Shown here: piece by piece, positions 21,450 through 32,082 of the stretch
Numbering within the stretch: position 1 is the first letter of the stretch
Layout of the letters: each line of letters starts with the position of its first letter
From: Scilla litardierei
Taxonomy: Eukaryota; Streptophyta; Magnoliopsida; Asparagales; Asparagaceae
Direction of reading: 5' to 3'
Assembly (NCBI GenBank): GCA_030789695.1
Contig: CM061142.1
Location: 151,053,266 to 151,117,265, forward strand
DNA: 64,000 bases
Position numbers and translations under genes: made by a program
Notes under the pieces: generated by a model
Database searches by the model: none
What the model saw: only the letters and a program-made list of their open reading frames with translations
What the model was told of the DNA's origin: nothing

Positions 21450-22630
21450 ATGGCCTGGGATCGAGACAAGGGGAAGGGTATCCTGCAGGAGGAGGAACCG
21501 TCTCGAAAGAGACGCAAACAAACACGTCCTCCTCCCAATACACCACGTGCACTATCACTAGCCCCTCCCCCACCTGTTATCCCCTCTGAGGACCCAATGA
21601 TGGGCCCGCATGGGTATCAATTTAGGAACCAAGAGCATAAGGACTTCTACCTTAGGCTTGATGCTCGGGGGCATCTGTCGACCAAATTCGCCCACACCTA
21701 ATCGCTTATCGATCTCGGTGTCTTCACTGAGGTCGAGACTCTTTTCATGAACTTAGGATGGTTAGCCTTCCTAAACGCCACCGCAGTGTCTTACCAGTCC
21801 CTCACACTTGAATTTCTTTCCTCACTTGTTTGTGAGTCGGGGCCGACCGTCATTTTCTGGGTGCGTAACAAAACCATCCGCACCAACCTGAACACGATCA
21901 ATAATATATTTGGTTTCCCTATCCTTGGGGACGATGCTATCCGACACTACGGATATCTACCTGAATTCGACATCGATCTGTTTTGGTTCCGCCTCACCCT
22001 ATTCCGTCACTATCCCTGAGGTAAGGCCAAGGCCTCCTCAAGCATCCATCCTATATTCCGTCTGGCCCATCAGATCATATCCTCCGCATTTTCCCCAGGG
22101 ATGAGTCAGGCACCGTGACCATCCCTGATCTTTTCATTCTATGGGCCATGACTTTCCCTTTCGTTCGAGACGATGATGGGGTTAGCTTTAGGGCCCTTAC
22201 TATCCACGTCCATGCCGGCGACTGGCTTGTTCACAAGCTCCTCGAGATTAGCTGGGTCGGCAAGGGCAAGCTTTGTTATGGGGGAATAATCACTATCATT
22301 GCTTCTTTTCCCCAATTTAATATCCACATCCCCCGAGGTCTTCCCGTTGCCACTGGACCCTCACATCTAGATCTTGATGTCCTGCGACATATTCATATTA
22401 TTAAGCCCCGCCCTGATGGTCGTTTCAATTTCAACTACGGCCACCCCCAGCCCCCTACACCATTCTCCCCAACCCCGCTCGCATGACTATAGCTTTAGTG
22501 GGAGATTGGACTTTTCCGCCCGATCCCGACTTTCTAGCGGGGTTGCGCCTTCCTGTCTTTCCCCAGGACACACACAGACCACCTTCCCCTGCCGCCCGCT
22601 TAGGCGAGCAGGATATCCATGCGTCCCAGG
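21450..22630 (+). pseudogene. Athila-type ORF1 (env-position ORF), N-terminal part
   Basis: The ATG at 21450 opens MAWDRDKGKGILQEEE with a basic KRRKQ stretch. The ATHILA ORF-1-like domain follows: LEFLSSLVCES, FWVRNKTIRTNLNTINNIFG, IFRLAHQIISSAF and FILWAMTFPFVRDDDG. The frame is broken by TAA at 21699, TGA at 22017, a shift near 22090 and another near 22480. The last segment (VGDWTFPPDPDF...GEQDIHASQ) is open up to the TR-GAG1 boundary. Its C-terminal part is at 46092-46899 on the other strand. The function of Athila ORF1 is not established; an envelope-like role has been proposed from position. Confidence 0.75.
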
Positions 22631-24344
22631 TGTATTGCCCTGCCTAGCTACTGCACAAGTACTAGAGGGGGGTGAATAGTACTTTAAAATAATCAAGAGT
22701 GTTATTCCTAATTATTGTGCAAAACACAAACAACAAAGCGGAATAACTACAAACAACAAGAATTAAAACAATGCAAACAAAGTATGTAACGGGTTCGGAT
22801 CCACCCAAGTCTCCCCGACTTGTTCCCGGTGATCCTACGTCCCAACCACCCGGATCCCCTCCGGATACTTGAGTTAGAAACCACTAACCCAAGCTTTGCA
22901 CTATGAAATTCTTGTAGAAAAACCTCTACAAGACCAAAGCATACACAAATGACATGTGACTCCCACAACCCGGGATCACACCCTTCTCTCACAAACCGAG
23001 AGAACAACTTGCAAAAGCAAAGTAAATGAAACAATGAAATACTTACCAACAAAATCCTATGCCTTGAGTAAACTTACCAATATTAGGGCAAGAAGGATTT
23101 TGAGGAAGAAGAAGGCACCAAACCCTAGCTCCAAGTAGATGACCAGCAATAGATGGCTAGGGAGGAGTTGGTGACATTGAATCAAGCTCTTAGCTTGAGA
23201 GGCTCACAATGGAGAGATCTCTCTTGAGGAATTAGGGCTCAAGAAGTTGAGGGAGAGATTCTTGTGAGAAGAGAGAGCTTTGAAATAGAGTTGAATGGCT
23301 CCTCTTTGATTTCTCTAAACCTCTAGAATATCAGCCTTGAATACTAAGAAAGAACCTCTCCAAGTGTAAATAGGTTAGAGGAAAGAGAGAGCAAAATTCG
23401 TAGCAATAAATGCTCCAACGGCTCTATTCTGAAGCAGTCTAGTCGGTCAAAGAAGGATCACTGACCGACTAGTTTCTCAACTAGTCGGTCAGTGATTCAA
23501 CATGAACCGACTAAGAGGTGAACAGCCAATAAAGATAGTTCAGGAGAACTAGAACTAGTCGGTCTAAGAAGACTTGCCAACCGACTAGTTTCACAACTAG
23601 TCGATCGGTGAGTGTTCTTTGACCGACTAAGAGTTGAAATACAATAGGCTGTCTGCTAAGAGAACTAGTCAGTTTAAGAACAAATTCCAACCGATTAGTT
23701 TCTAAACTAGTCGGTCGATAATTGTTCTTTGACCGACTAATGATAAACAGTAGCTCAGGCTGTGAAAATGAAGACGTAACTAGTCGGTCTAAGAAGGATT
23801 CCTAACCGACTAGTTTGACAACTAGTCGGTCGGTGAACCTTCTTGGACGACTAACTGTAAACAGTGAATGAGCTGAATTTGAGAAGGATATCTAGTCGGT
23901 TCATGAAGGATTGCCGACCGACTAGATTGCCATCTAGTCGGTTGGTTCTCCTTCTTGAACCAACTAAGATGCACAAGAAGCCGTGACAAGAAGCGAAAGG
24001 CTTCAGAAAAGATTCTATGGGCTTCTATGATAATCATAGCTCTAATAATGTATGACCTACTCAAGGCTTAATATTCTACGGAAAGAAACTAGAAGACTAT
24101 AACATAAACCTTGACGAACCGTCTTCAAAAGCTTCAATCCAAATCTCTTGACTTCAATAATGGTCCTTGAGCTTCAACGAAGCTCCAGGCACACGATCAC
24201 GTGCTTTGAGAAGTCTTGAGACGTCGCTTTTGATATACGTAGACTTTTGGCGACGATCTCCATAACTGCGCATACACAGTGTTAGTTCACGATGTTTATG
24301 TTTGCTCATCATCAAAACCAAATCCGGGGAATCAATACTCAACA
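22631..24344 (-). repeat. 3' LTR of TR-GAG1 left copy, with 5-unit palindrome array
   Basis: In element orientation it runs from TGTTGAGTATTGATTCCCC (24344) to ...GGCAATACA (22631). The palindrome array is at 23439-23968: five foldback units built on ACCGACTAGT, separated by spacers with AAACAGTAGCTCAGG or similar. It is nearly identical to the 5' LTR at 46900-48616. Confidence 0.9.
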
Positions 24345-25556
24345 TTCTCCCCCTTTTTGGTGATGACAAACCAACATAAATAATAATCAATAATAATAAT
24401 TCAAATGAATTTTACTTACTCCCCCTGCATTGATGACACGTTAGTTCCGCATTCAATAATGATCATACGCATCAAGCAGACGAGGAAAGTATAAGATGTG
24501 AACTCAAATATCGAAATTTAGGATCTAAATCCATTTTTATATCTTGACTCCCCCTGAATCTAACATATCAAATTAGATTCATGGTAAAATGCTTTGAATT
24601 ATCATTAAGCACATCGTCATTATTAATTCTCTCCACCTTTGGCATTAGCAAAAAGAGCAGGAGGAGATCAACGACAACAACAATGGCTAAAAATAAAAGC
24701 ATGAGAGTCTAAGAATATGACCATGGTCCAAATGACACCAATGGAAAATACCAAATATAAAATACCGAAGAAAATCAAGGCGTGCCAACGAGACCATAGT
24801 CGAAAATTGAAAAATGAAATCATCAAAACTCAAAGCAATTGAGTTATGGAACATATTCTCCAATATCAACACTCTTGGTTAATTAAGTGCATCAAAAACA
24901 ATTCTATGTTTTCATAAAAGTAAATCTATTTAACCAAAAAAATCGTCGAGCGACGAAATCAATATCAGAGACATAAATCCAATGTGCACAAGAAAAAGAT
25001 GCACACATTATATAACACCAAAGGTCACAACATCGATCGAAGAAGATCACAAAGAATAAGCATTTCAATTCTAAGTGAAGTGTGCGATGTGAGGTGACAA
25101 GGTGATTAAAACAATATGCAATCAATAACATGCAACAATGTTATGCCAAAAATAGAGATAGAAACTTCGTAAAATTTACGGCATACACAAATCTAGTACT
25201 AGCATGCATTCCAAGAGAGATACTCACTAAATGAGTCAATAATAAGCAAGGAATGCCATGAGCATGAGAAAGATAAGTACATAATCATAAGCTCAAAACT
25301 AACATCAAGATATGCATGAGATAATCTAAAAACATAAAGAGACATCTACATGCATTCAACATACATGGATACCAAAAGTAAGAATATACTTACAATATTA
25401 AGCTCCTACTACTTTGGTGCATCACTAAAGCACCATCAACTCCATTAGGATGAAAATCCTTGCAAATCAAGGAGTTGGTAGGGTTGGTATCCCACGGTGG
25501 ATTGAACCTAGAAAACACAATTCTTGGAGCTAAATATAGATTTTTTGCTCCTTCTC
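24345..25556 (-). other. TR-GAG1 noncoding 3' region with repeated purine tracts
   Basis: On the element strand the sequence has several AGGGGGAG tracts, including the one abutting the LTR (24345-24361) and others near 24420 and 24548. Repeated purine tracts before the 3' LTR are typical of Sireviruses. No coding signal. Confidence 0.7.
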
Positions 25557-27419
25557 TTACTCTTGAGTACCTGAAGATAAAAATATCCTACCATGGTACC
25601 CAAGGACATTGGGTCCTAAGAGATTAGACCTTTGGAAGCCAAGTCCAATTGGACTTAGACTTCCCAACAAAATCATCATTATGCACGACATTCTTGAAAT
25701 ACGAATTAATATAAGCTTGTTTTCATGCATGCTTGTGTCCTTTGGGCCCCAAATAGTGAATGTCTTGGGAGCCCTAGTCCTATTGAGAGCATGCACATGT
25801 TGTTGATTTCTACGTGATGCATGTCGTGGATAGGCATATGGCACATGATGAAATGGTGCATGATGAAAATTGTTCATATGATAGCGTGGATGAACATATG
25901 CATGTGGAGGAACACGTGCATGAGTGTGTCTCACATGGTGTGTACGTGCTCGTGGATGTGGAGCATAAAAATCATCATACGTGTGAACATGTGGGGTAGG
26001 ATGTGTGTTCCTATGTGGCATAACATAGGTGTACATAAATGCATGACCCTTCTTTGGAGGTCCACCCAAAGTGGGTTTCTTTCCAAACGGGGGTGTGTAC
26101 CAAGTGGAAGCACCATTGGTAGAAGAACTACCCATGGGGTGTTTACTCCCACTAGTTGAGGCTTTGGAAGATGGCCTAACAAAGGTCGTGACTGATTTGG
26201 ATAAGTCTCCCATCTTATACCCCAAGCCAATGTGATGATTGGCCAGAAGTAAGTCATTTAGGATATTATCCAAATGGCCCTTACCTTTATTGAATTTATT
26301 AATTCGGCCTAATGTGTACTCATACTTCTCGGTGAGAGAATGCATAGAAGCATCCAAGGTGGACACTTGCGATGTGAGTATATAAACACGAGATTTGAGA
26401 TTCTCATTCTCAATACTCAAAGTTGAGTTTTGAGAAGTCAAATCTGCCATCTCGCGTTCATCCGAACCCTCAATATAAACATGCTCAAGTTGAGATTTGA
26501 GATTTACAATCTCATTTCTCAAACTTTCAACAACGGTGTCGTTGTTGATGCTGATAGGCTTAGGTGAGATTTGGAGACTAGTTAGCTCATTTTTAATCTT
26601 GCTATATCTACTAGCCAATTTAGAAAACTTAGACCAAAGTTGTTCGTTAGCTAATCTAAGTTCATCCATAGTTACCTCATCGCCTTCATCCTCGCTTTCA
26701 TCCTCGCTTTCATTGGAGGAGGTCTCTTGAACATGTTCCTCTCTAGCCATGAAGCACATGTTTGTTTTCTCCACTTGTTCATCATTCGGCTCTCCACTTG
26801 AGGAGTCCTCTTCGGAGTCGGTGAATGAGCCGACAAGCCCTTTCTTGTACCTCTTCTTATACTTTCTCGACTTGTCGTACTTGGGTGCCTTCCACTTCTC
26901 CTTGTGTTTGTTGAGAGGACAATCCAGCTTGATGTGTCCTAGCTTATTGCATTTATAACACACAGGAGCGGAGGCATTAGTCGAACTAAATTTAGAATTA
27001 TTCTTGAACTTACCTTTTCGGAAGAATCGGTCGAACTTCTTTGCCAAATCGGCCAACGCTTCTATGTCCAACTCGTCTTCCGATTCTTCATCATCGATAG
27101 ATGTTGATTGAGCGGCCTTTAACGCAATCGTCTTTTTCTTTGGCACATCTTGCTCCAAGTAAGACTTTATCTTTTCCTGCATCTTGATCTTACTGTCCTT
27201 GCGTACCTCATAAGACAACATGTACCCATTAGTTGTACGACAATATATTTATTCATGTCGTTACCTTCCTCGATGGCGAAGGTACGCTTTTCCCAACAAG
27301 AAGGGAGTCCGTCAATAATCTTCGCGACTTTCTCCTTTTGGGTATAGTTCTTCCTAAGAGCTTCCAATTCGTTGGATATGTCCACGAAGCGAGCATAGTA
27401 CTCCTTCATACTTTCACCC
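25557..27419 (-). pseudogene. TR-GAG1 gag, left copy, partial
   Basis: It is cut by the N gap at its N-terminal side. From 27409 down it reads KEYYARFVDISNELEALRK and ends in frame at 27167; a shift near 27220 leads to a long frame (27221-25557). That frame contains the zinc knuckle CYKCNKLGHIKLDC with all four ligands, an acidic linker (SEDESEDEGDEV), a coiled-coil-like segment, and a His-rich region (about 25800-26040). A second shift after MHE replaces the normal C-terminus (ending WLPKV in the other copies). It would form particles if intact. Confidence 0.85.
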
Positions 27420-27919
27420 NNNNNNNNNNNNNNNNNNNNNNNNNNNNNNNNNNNNNNNNNNNNNNNNNNNNNNNNNNNNNNNNNNNNNNNNNNNNNNNNN
27501 NNNNNNNNNNNNNNNNNNNNNNNNNNNNNNNNNNNNNNNNNNNNNNNNNNNNNNNNNNNNNNNNNNNNNNNNNNNNNNNNNNNNNNNNNNNNNNNNNNNN
27601 NNNNNNNNNNNNNNNNNNNNNNNNNNNNNNNNNNNNNNNNNNNNNNNNNNNNNNNNNNNNNNNNNNNNNNNNNNNNNNNNNNNNNNNNNNNNNNNNNNNN
27701 NNNNNNNNNNNNNNNNNNNNNNNNNNNNNNNNNNNNNNNNNNNNNNNNNNNNNNNNNNNNNNNNNNNNNNNNNNNNNNNNNNNNNNNNNNNNNNNNNNNN
27801 NNNNNNNNNNNNNNNNNNNNNNNNNNNNNNNNNNNNNNNNNNNNNNNNNNNNNNNNNNNNNNNNNNNNNNNNNNNNNNNNNNNNNNNNNNNNNNNNNNNN
27901 NNNNNNNNNNNNNNNNNNN
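27420..27919. other. Scaffold gap of exactly 500 N
   Basis: Exactly 500 unknown bases, a usual placeholder for a gap of unknown size. To its left is TR-GAG1 gag, missing about 350 bp of its N-terminal part and a 1.7-kb 5' LTR; to its right is copia element D. The missing sequence cannot fit in 500 bp. Confidence 0.98.
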
Positions 27920-28364
27920 CCAGAGTTAAAAACTCTGACAATGAAAGGCACTTCTGGTGCTCAGTCAAGTTGGCTTTCTATAGGATGAAAATCTGTAGTG
28001 ATAGGGACCTGACGGGGGTCCAACGAATCGTGCGTAGAATGTCTTATGGCCATTCTTTTGACGAGTTACATAAAGAAATTCATTATCGATAGTTTTCAAG
28101 TTGTGTTCGTATAAACGAAATATCCTTGAAACTTGGGAAATTCATATATGTTTAAGGGGAGAAGTTAGCATCTTATAGTCTCGTTGTATGTGGGAGCAAT
28201 ATTAATGCTACACCAGTGCAACGAGGCACTGTCCACAATATTTCACATTTCATCTATATTAATGCAAATTGGAAATTTATTTGAGTAATTCAAACTAAAG
28301 TTCATTCAAAGCAAACTACAGATGAAGCTATATAAATTTAAATGCATAGATATAAAGATAGGGC
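27920..28364 (-). pseudogene. Copia D pol remnant (protease/pre-integrase region)
   Basis: Minus-strand frames read fragments such as DANFSP, SRIFRLYEHNLKTI and EFLYVTRQKNGHK, which resemble the segment between protease and GAG-pre-integrase in this copia family. Several stops are present and no catalytic motif remains. The fragment ends at the gap. Assignment rests on weak motif resemblance and its position directly downstream of gag. Confidence 0.4.
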
Positions 28365-29384
28365 TCAATTGAGCAGATCATCATTCTCGAAGTCTTGTGC
28401 AGTGAACTTGGTCAGAGTTTGAATATCTGCTAGGTTTGTTTCAAGGGCAGGCTTCAGGCTCGCCTGATATAGTTCCTGGAGGTGGCGAGGAGTGCGATAG
28501 TTTCTGGACCAATGTTCAGTCATGCCACATCTATGGTATTTTTCCTCCCAGGTCATCTTAGGAATTGACACTGGATCAGCGTTCTTTTGCTTCCAAGAGA
28601 GGTTTCTCCTCCCTTTGTTGTTGTTGATCTGGGGAGGTGCTCCTCTTGCTGGCTTCATTACAGCTTTTCCTTTGTTCTTTCTAGCCTTCTTCTTGTTTTT
28701 CCACTTCTGGGGAGAAACCTTGTGGGCTTTAGGGATAGTGGCATTACCAGCAGAGCGCAAATTATGAGTGACAAGCAGTAAATCTCTATTCTGCTCTGCC
28801 CTAAGAAGGCAAGAGATCAAATCATAGAACTTCATGAAGTTGCATTCACGATACTGCTGCATAAAGATTGCATCTTTCTCGTGAAACGAGTTAAATGTCT
28901 TTTCCAACATGCGATGCTCAGTCACTTTTTCACCGCACAACTTCAGGCGTGAGGTGATATTATGAAGTGCAGAGTTATACTCAGCAACGGACTTATAGTC
29001 CTGAAGTCTAAGGTTTTCCCACTCATAACTGGCACGTGGTAATATTACATCGATTTGATGTTTATAACGTGCCTCCAGCGCTTGCCACAACTCCAATGGG
29101 TCTTCCACCGTTAAGTATTCGTCCTTTAAGGTCCGATCTATGTGTCTCCTGATATAGATAATGACTTTCACCTTATCTATGTTGGAGACTACGATAGGAG
29201 AACTGCTAAATGGTTGTGCCTCTACAGGGGCACTGCTAGCAGGTGTCTCGGCCACTGCGGGGACCAGAATAGAATGGAGAAGTGCCATCGAACGTAAGTG
29301 GAACTTCAGGTCCACTCGCCAACTCAGGTAATTCTTTCCTGTAGCATCAAGAACCTCGAAATCGACGCTTGCCAATTTTGCCAT
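28365..29384 (-). CDS. Copia D gag, 339 aa
   Basis: The frame is intact from MAKLASVDFEVLD to LLN. The UBN2-type gag features are NYLSWRVDLKFHL, DEYLTVEDPLELWQALEARY and YEWENLRLQDYKSVAEYNSAL, then LKLCGEKVTEHRMLEKTF. A lysine-rich basic region (about 225-250) precedes the knuckle, which reads YHRCGMTEHWSRNYR. The usual first and last Cys are Tyr in that motif, so the zinc site is lost although the reading frame is open. The ATG at 29384 is the natural start, as judged from the family's usual N-terminus. Acts in particle assembly in its intact form. Confidence 0.75.
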   Translation of the reverse strand: MAKLASVDFEVLDATGKNYLSWRVDLKFHLRSMALLHSILVPAVAETPASSAPVEAQPFSSSPIVVSNIDKVKVIIYIRRHIDRTLKDEYLTVEDPLELWQALEARYKHQIDVILPRASYEWENLRLQDYKSVAEYNSALHNITSRLKLCGEKVTEHRMLEKTFNSFHEKDAIFMQQYRECNFMKFYDLISCLLRAEQNRDLLLVTHNLRSAGNATIPKAHKVSPQKWKNKKKARKNKGKAVMKPARGAPPQINNNKGRRNLSWKQKNADPVSIPKMTWEEKYHRCGMTEHWSRNYRTPRHLQELYQASLKPALETNLADIQTLTKFTAQDFENDDLLN

Positions 29385-31331
29385 TTATCTATGCAAATTT
29401 AAAATAAGCATGAATTAATTAAAATGTAAATTCATGCATAAGAAATAAAATAAGTAAAATGTGGGGATCGGCCAGATACCTAAAAACGTACAAAAATTCA
29501 AAGTCTGATTTATAGTTCTTAAGGAAAAAAAGAAAAATACAAGTTGGAAACCCAGAAGGGGTCCCTATCTTTTGCAAATTTCACCTCTGTCTTCATATAT
29601 TGTTACATCGGTCTTTGGCATTTATACATACAATCCTCACTTACAAATTCTCTTAAAAGAAAATAAAAGTGCACGGAAATTAAAGGTATTAAACTGGCCG
29701 ATCCCAAAAACACATTTTAACTTATAAAACATCCACGCAGTTATATATGCAACAAGCAAATAATAGCACAATATTACAGACATTACAAAAATCATCAAGC
29801 CCAAATATTGGATTAAAAAATTTATTTAAGTTAAAAAGGATTAATTGGACCACGGGGAAACGTCATTCATCTTTAGGTTAGTTAACTAAAGACAGAGCGG
29901 TCTCAGGATTCGTTTAACCAATTTAACTTAAATAAATGTATTTATCCAATGCTTCAGATAATTATTAATAGTAAAGTAGCAGATTAAATAACATAAACCG
30001 CAAGTCCTGTGGGCTAGGGGCGGGCAGCAGGCCCGATAGCAAATAAAATAATAAACATATTAATTTTGCAATTGGATTAACTTGGCTTCTGGCCCAATTA
30101 AACAGACAAGTTAAATTATTATTCTAATTTTGGCTGCAGGCCCATAGGAAAAATAAAAATTATTTTAAATTGTAATTGTTTATGAACTGTGCTTCAGGCC
30201 CAATAAACGGCCCAACAAAATTATTATACAGTTTTGGGCTGTAAAATTTAAATTTAAAACAAAACCCAAAAACAAACTCTAAGGTTAAGGAATGCAAAAA
30301 TCCCCCAACCCCTCATCTTCCATATCGTGCCCCCATCTCCCCTATCTACGTAAAATTGCAGGAGCCGTCGGCGCAAGTGGGAGGATCCCCCCGTCAAGGG
30401 GGATGTGGCCGGTAGAGAGCCCCCGTCCGATGGGGGGCAGCGCCAGACAGACAAAGGAAACCCCCACATCATAAAATAGATTTGATGCATTTTAAGAAAT
30501 AGATTTATAATCTGACTATAGATCTCAAATAGATTTTGCCTCAAATCTATTTTGGGGGGGCAGTTGTAGCTAGCGCTGTAGTTGAAATCCAAATGGCGCA
30601 GAGCAGAACCCCCCTGATAGTGGGGTGCACGATAGACATAGGGCCCGCTGTCGGGGGGCGGCGCAGATAGAGCCCCCCCCGTCGTCGGGGGGGGGGGGGG
30701 TGGGGTGGGTGGGGGTGGGGTGGGGGTGATGGGCGGGCGGTACAGAGCCCCAAATCTTAGGGCGGGCGGCAGACAGAGATCACTGTAAAATCAAATCGCT
30801 GAAAGATTCATGCCCTAATATAATACATCTCTCTTATGACAGATATCACTGTAAGACAGAGATTAAAGCATGATGTTTTTTATTTATAATTTACACATCA
30901 TGTTTTTGATTTTACAATGAACATGGCAACTAAATGCCCTAATATAATTTATTCACTGTAAGCGGCAGACAGAGAGCCCCCCTACGGGGGAGCTGTAGGG
31001 TTGTTATTGTGGGGTTTTTAATTTGAAATTAATCAGAATTTATTATATTTATAAAAGCCTATAGAAAAGCATTGTAAAATCATAGCAAACTCAATTTTGT
31101 AATTATCTACGGGATCGAAAAAGTTACCTCTAGATCAAAGATCTAGGGACGATCATAATAAGAAAAATCCGTAGATTGAAATCATGTTCTCCCGATACGC
31201 CTAAAAAATCGTCGCAACAGTTCTCTGCAACAGTTCGCCACACCGGATCGCTGCAACAATAAATTCCTTTGCGTGTAGGAGGTTAAGTTTGAGGGGATAC
31301 GGGAGAAAAAGCTCAAAGAATTGAGAGTTGA
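29385..31331 (-). other. Copia D leader with G/C-rich hairpin repeats
   Basis: Mostly A/T-rich, with several GGCCCA/TGGGCC motifs (30030-30240). At 30360-30780 and 30955-30995 there are repeated units of the form AGAGCCCCC...GGGGGC followed by GGCAGACAGAG. Each is a potential hairpin, and there is a run of G tracts at 30687-30750. No coding signal is convincing. Confidence 0.6.
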
Positions 31332-31344
31332 GGTGCTGATAACG
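31332..31344 (-). other. Primer-binding site of copia D, atypical
   Basis: On the minus strand CGTTATCAGCACC directly follows the LTR end ...CCAACA. This is not the TGGTATCAGAGC form; I recall similar GTTATCAGCAC sites in this copia group, but cannot name the tRNA from sequence alone. Confidence 0.5.
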
Positions 31345-31520
31345 TGTTGGATAATGAGAAGAATGAGTAACCATGGCACAAAACCATGGTTCTCTATTTA
31401 TTAAATTAATGGAAGCCCAAAGGCCATAGGATAACCAAAGGTCCCCATTAGTGGGGATGATGGGAAGTAATGGTGGGGATAAAGATGAGGGGAGGCCAAA
31501 GGCCTCCCTCATTCAAAACA
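31345..31520 (-). repeat. 5' LTR of copia D (176 bp)
   Basis: On the minus strand it runs TGTTTTGAATGAGGGAGG to ...TTATCCAACA. TG...CA ends, an AATAAATAGA TATA-like motif near 31400, and the adjacent primer site support the call. The second LTR is not in view. Confidence 0.6.
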
Positions 31521-32082
31521 CATTTTTAAAGTTCTTCTTGGCCATTATTTTAAATTCTTTTTGCTAATTTTTCTGATCTTTTTACTATTATTTCTGGCCT
31601 CATTGCAGCTTGAATTTGATCTCCAAAGCTCAAAGCTTTTATTTTGAGATTCAAATTTCAAGTTTTTCTTTTGTCTACTTTTGCTTATTTTCAATATTTA
31701 TCTTGATCAAAAGATTTGATTTTTATATAACCATATTATACACAAGCTTCATATACATTGGCTGTAAGAATCAATGGTATTATAATCAATCTATAAAAGG
31801 GTTGTAAAGCCTTTGAAGAAGGCTTGGTAAGTTGTACTCACATGTGTAAGGGAAGTGTTATGATTTGGTTTTGGAAATTCCTTATTGAGTTGTAACTAGG
31901 TGATTGGAAATTCCTAGCAAGTGGAGCTAAGTGCTTGTACAAGTCCTCTTCGTTCAGTTGAGGCAAAGGTTACTCTCGGGTTTGAGAGCTAGTGGATCGG
32001 TTACTGGACATAGGCCAAGGTTAGATCGAACTAGAGTAAAATCATGGTGTTTATGATGTGACTCTCTCTTGACTCTCCTTTT
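31521..32082 (+). repeat. Element C 5' LTR remnant, left part
   Basis: A/T-rich sequence that joins 35441 once the inserted TIR element and its 5-bp duplication are removed. It contains a CTATAAAAGG motif at 31790-31800 that could be the TATA box. Its left end is lost at the element D boundary. Confidence 0.5.

Larger units (their letters stand above)
15916..22630 (+). mobile_element. Athila-B, left part: 5' LTR, gag, protease, ORF1 N-terminal part
   Basis: The 5' LTR (15916-17501) is followed by a tRNA-Asp primer site, a gag-protease frame, a noncoding stretch with a palindrome array and TATA box, and the first part of an Athila-type ORF1, cut at 22630 by TR-GAG1. No RT, RNase H or integrase is found between protease and ORF1. 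The rest of ORF1 and the 3' LTR are at 46899-42869 on the opposite strand. The 5-bp flank at 15911-15915 (ATATG) equals the reverse complement of 42864-42868. Joined, the element is about 10.7 kb. Confidence 0.85.
22631..27419 (-). mobile_element. TR-GAG1 left copy: gag-only Sirevirus-like copia
   Basis: The minus-strand element consists of a 3' LTR (22631-24344), a noncoding 3' region (24345-25556) and gag (to 27419), ending in the scaffold gap before the start of gag. No protease, integrase or RT is present. Sequence that in the autonomous relative leads into the protease (GSKN) jumps directly to noncoding 3' sequence at about 25520-25530, exactly as in the right copy. It is inserted in Athila-B ORF1; its left flank ends CCAGG. 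Confidence 0.85.
27920..31520 (-). mobile_element. Copia element D, partial
   Basis: The minus-strand element has a short LTR (31345-31520), a primer site of unusual type (GTTATCAGCACC), a 2-kb leader, gag (29384-28365) and a decayed pol remnant up to the gap. Its gag belongs to a copia family distinct from the Sirevirus-like ones. It abuts sequence of element C at 31521, probably by insertion into the C 5' LTR. Confidence 0.65.

Noticed and set aside
22487..22696. Open frame spanning the Athila-B/TR-GAG1 boundary
   Set aside because: It crosses an insertion junction and runs antisense to ORF1.
27233..27988. Long open frames across the gap
   Set aside because: They are open only because the 500 N contain no stop codons.
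30547..30753. Pro-rich open frame on the minus strand
   Set aside because: Produced by the G-tract and hairpin repeats of the copia D leader; low complexity.
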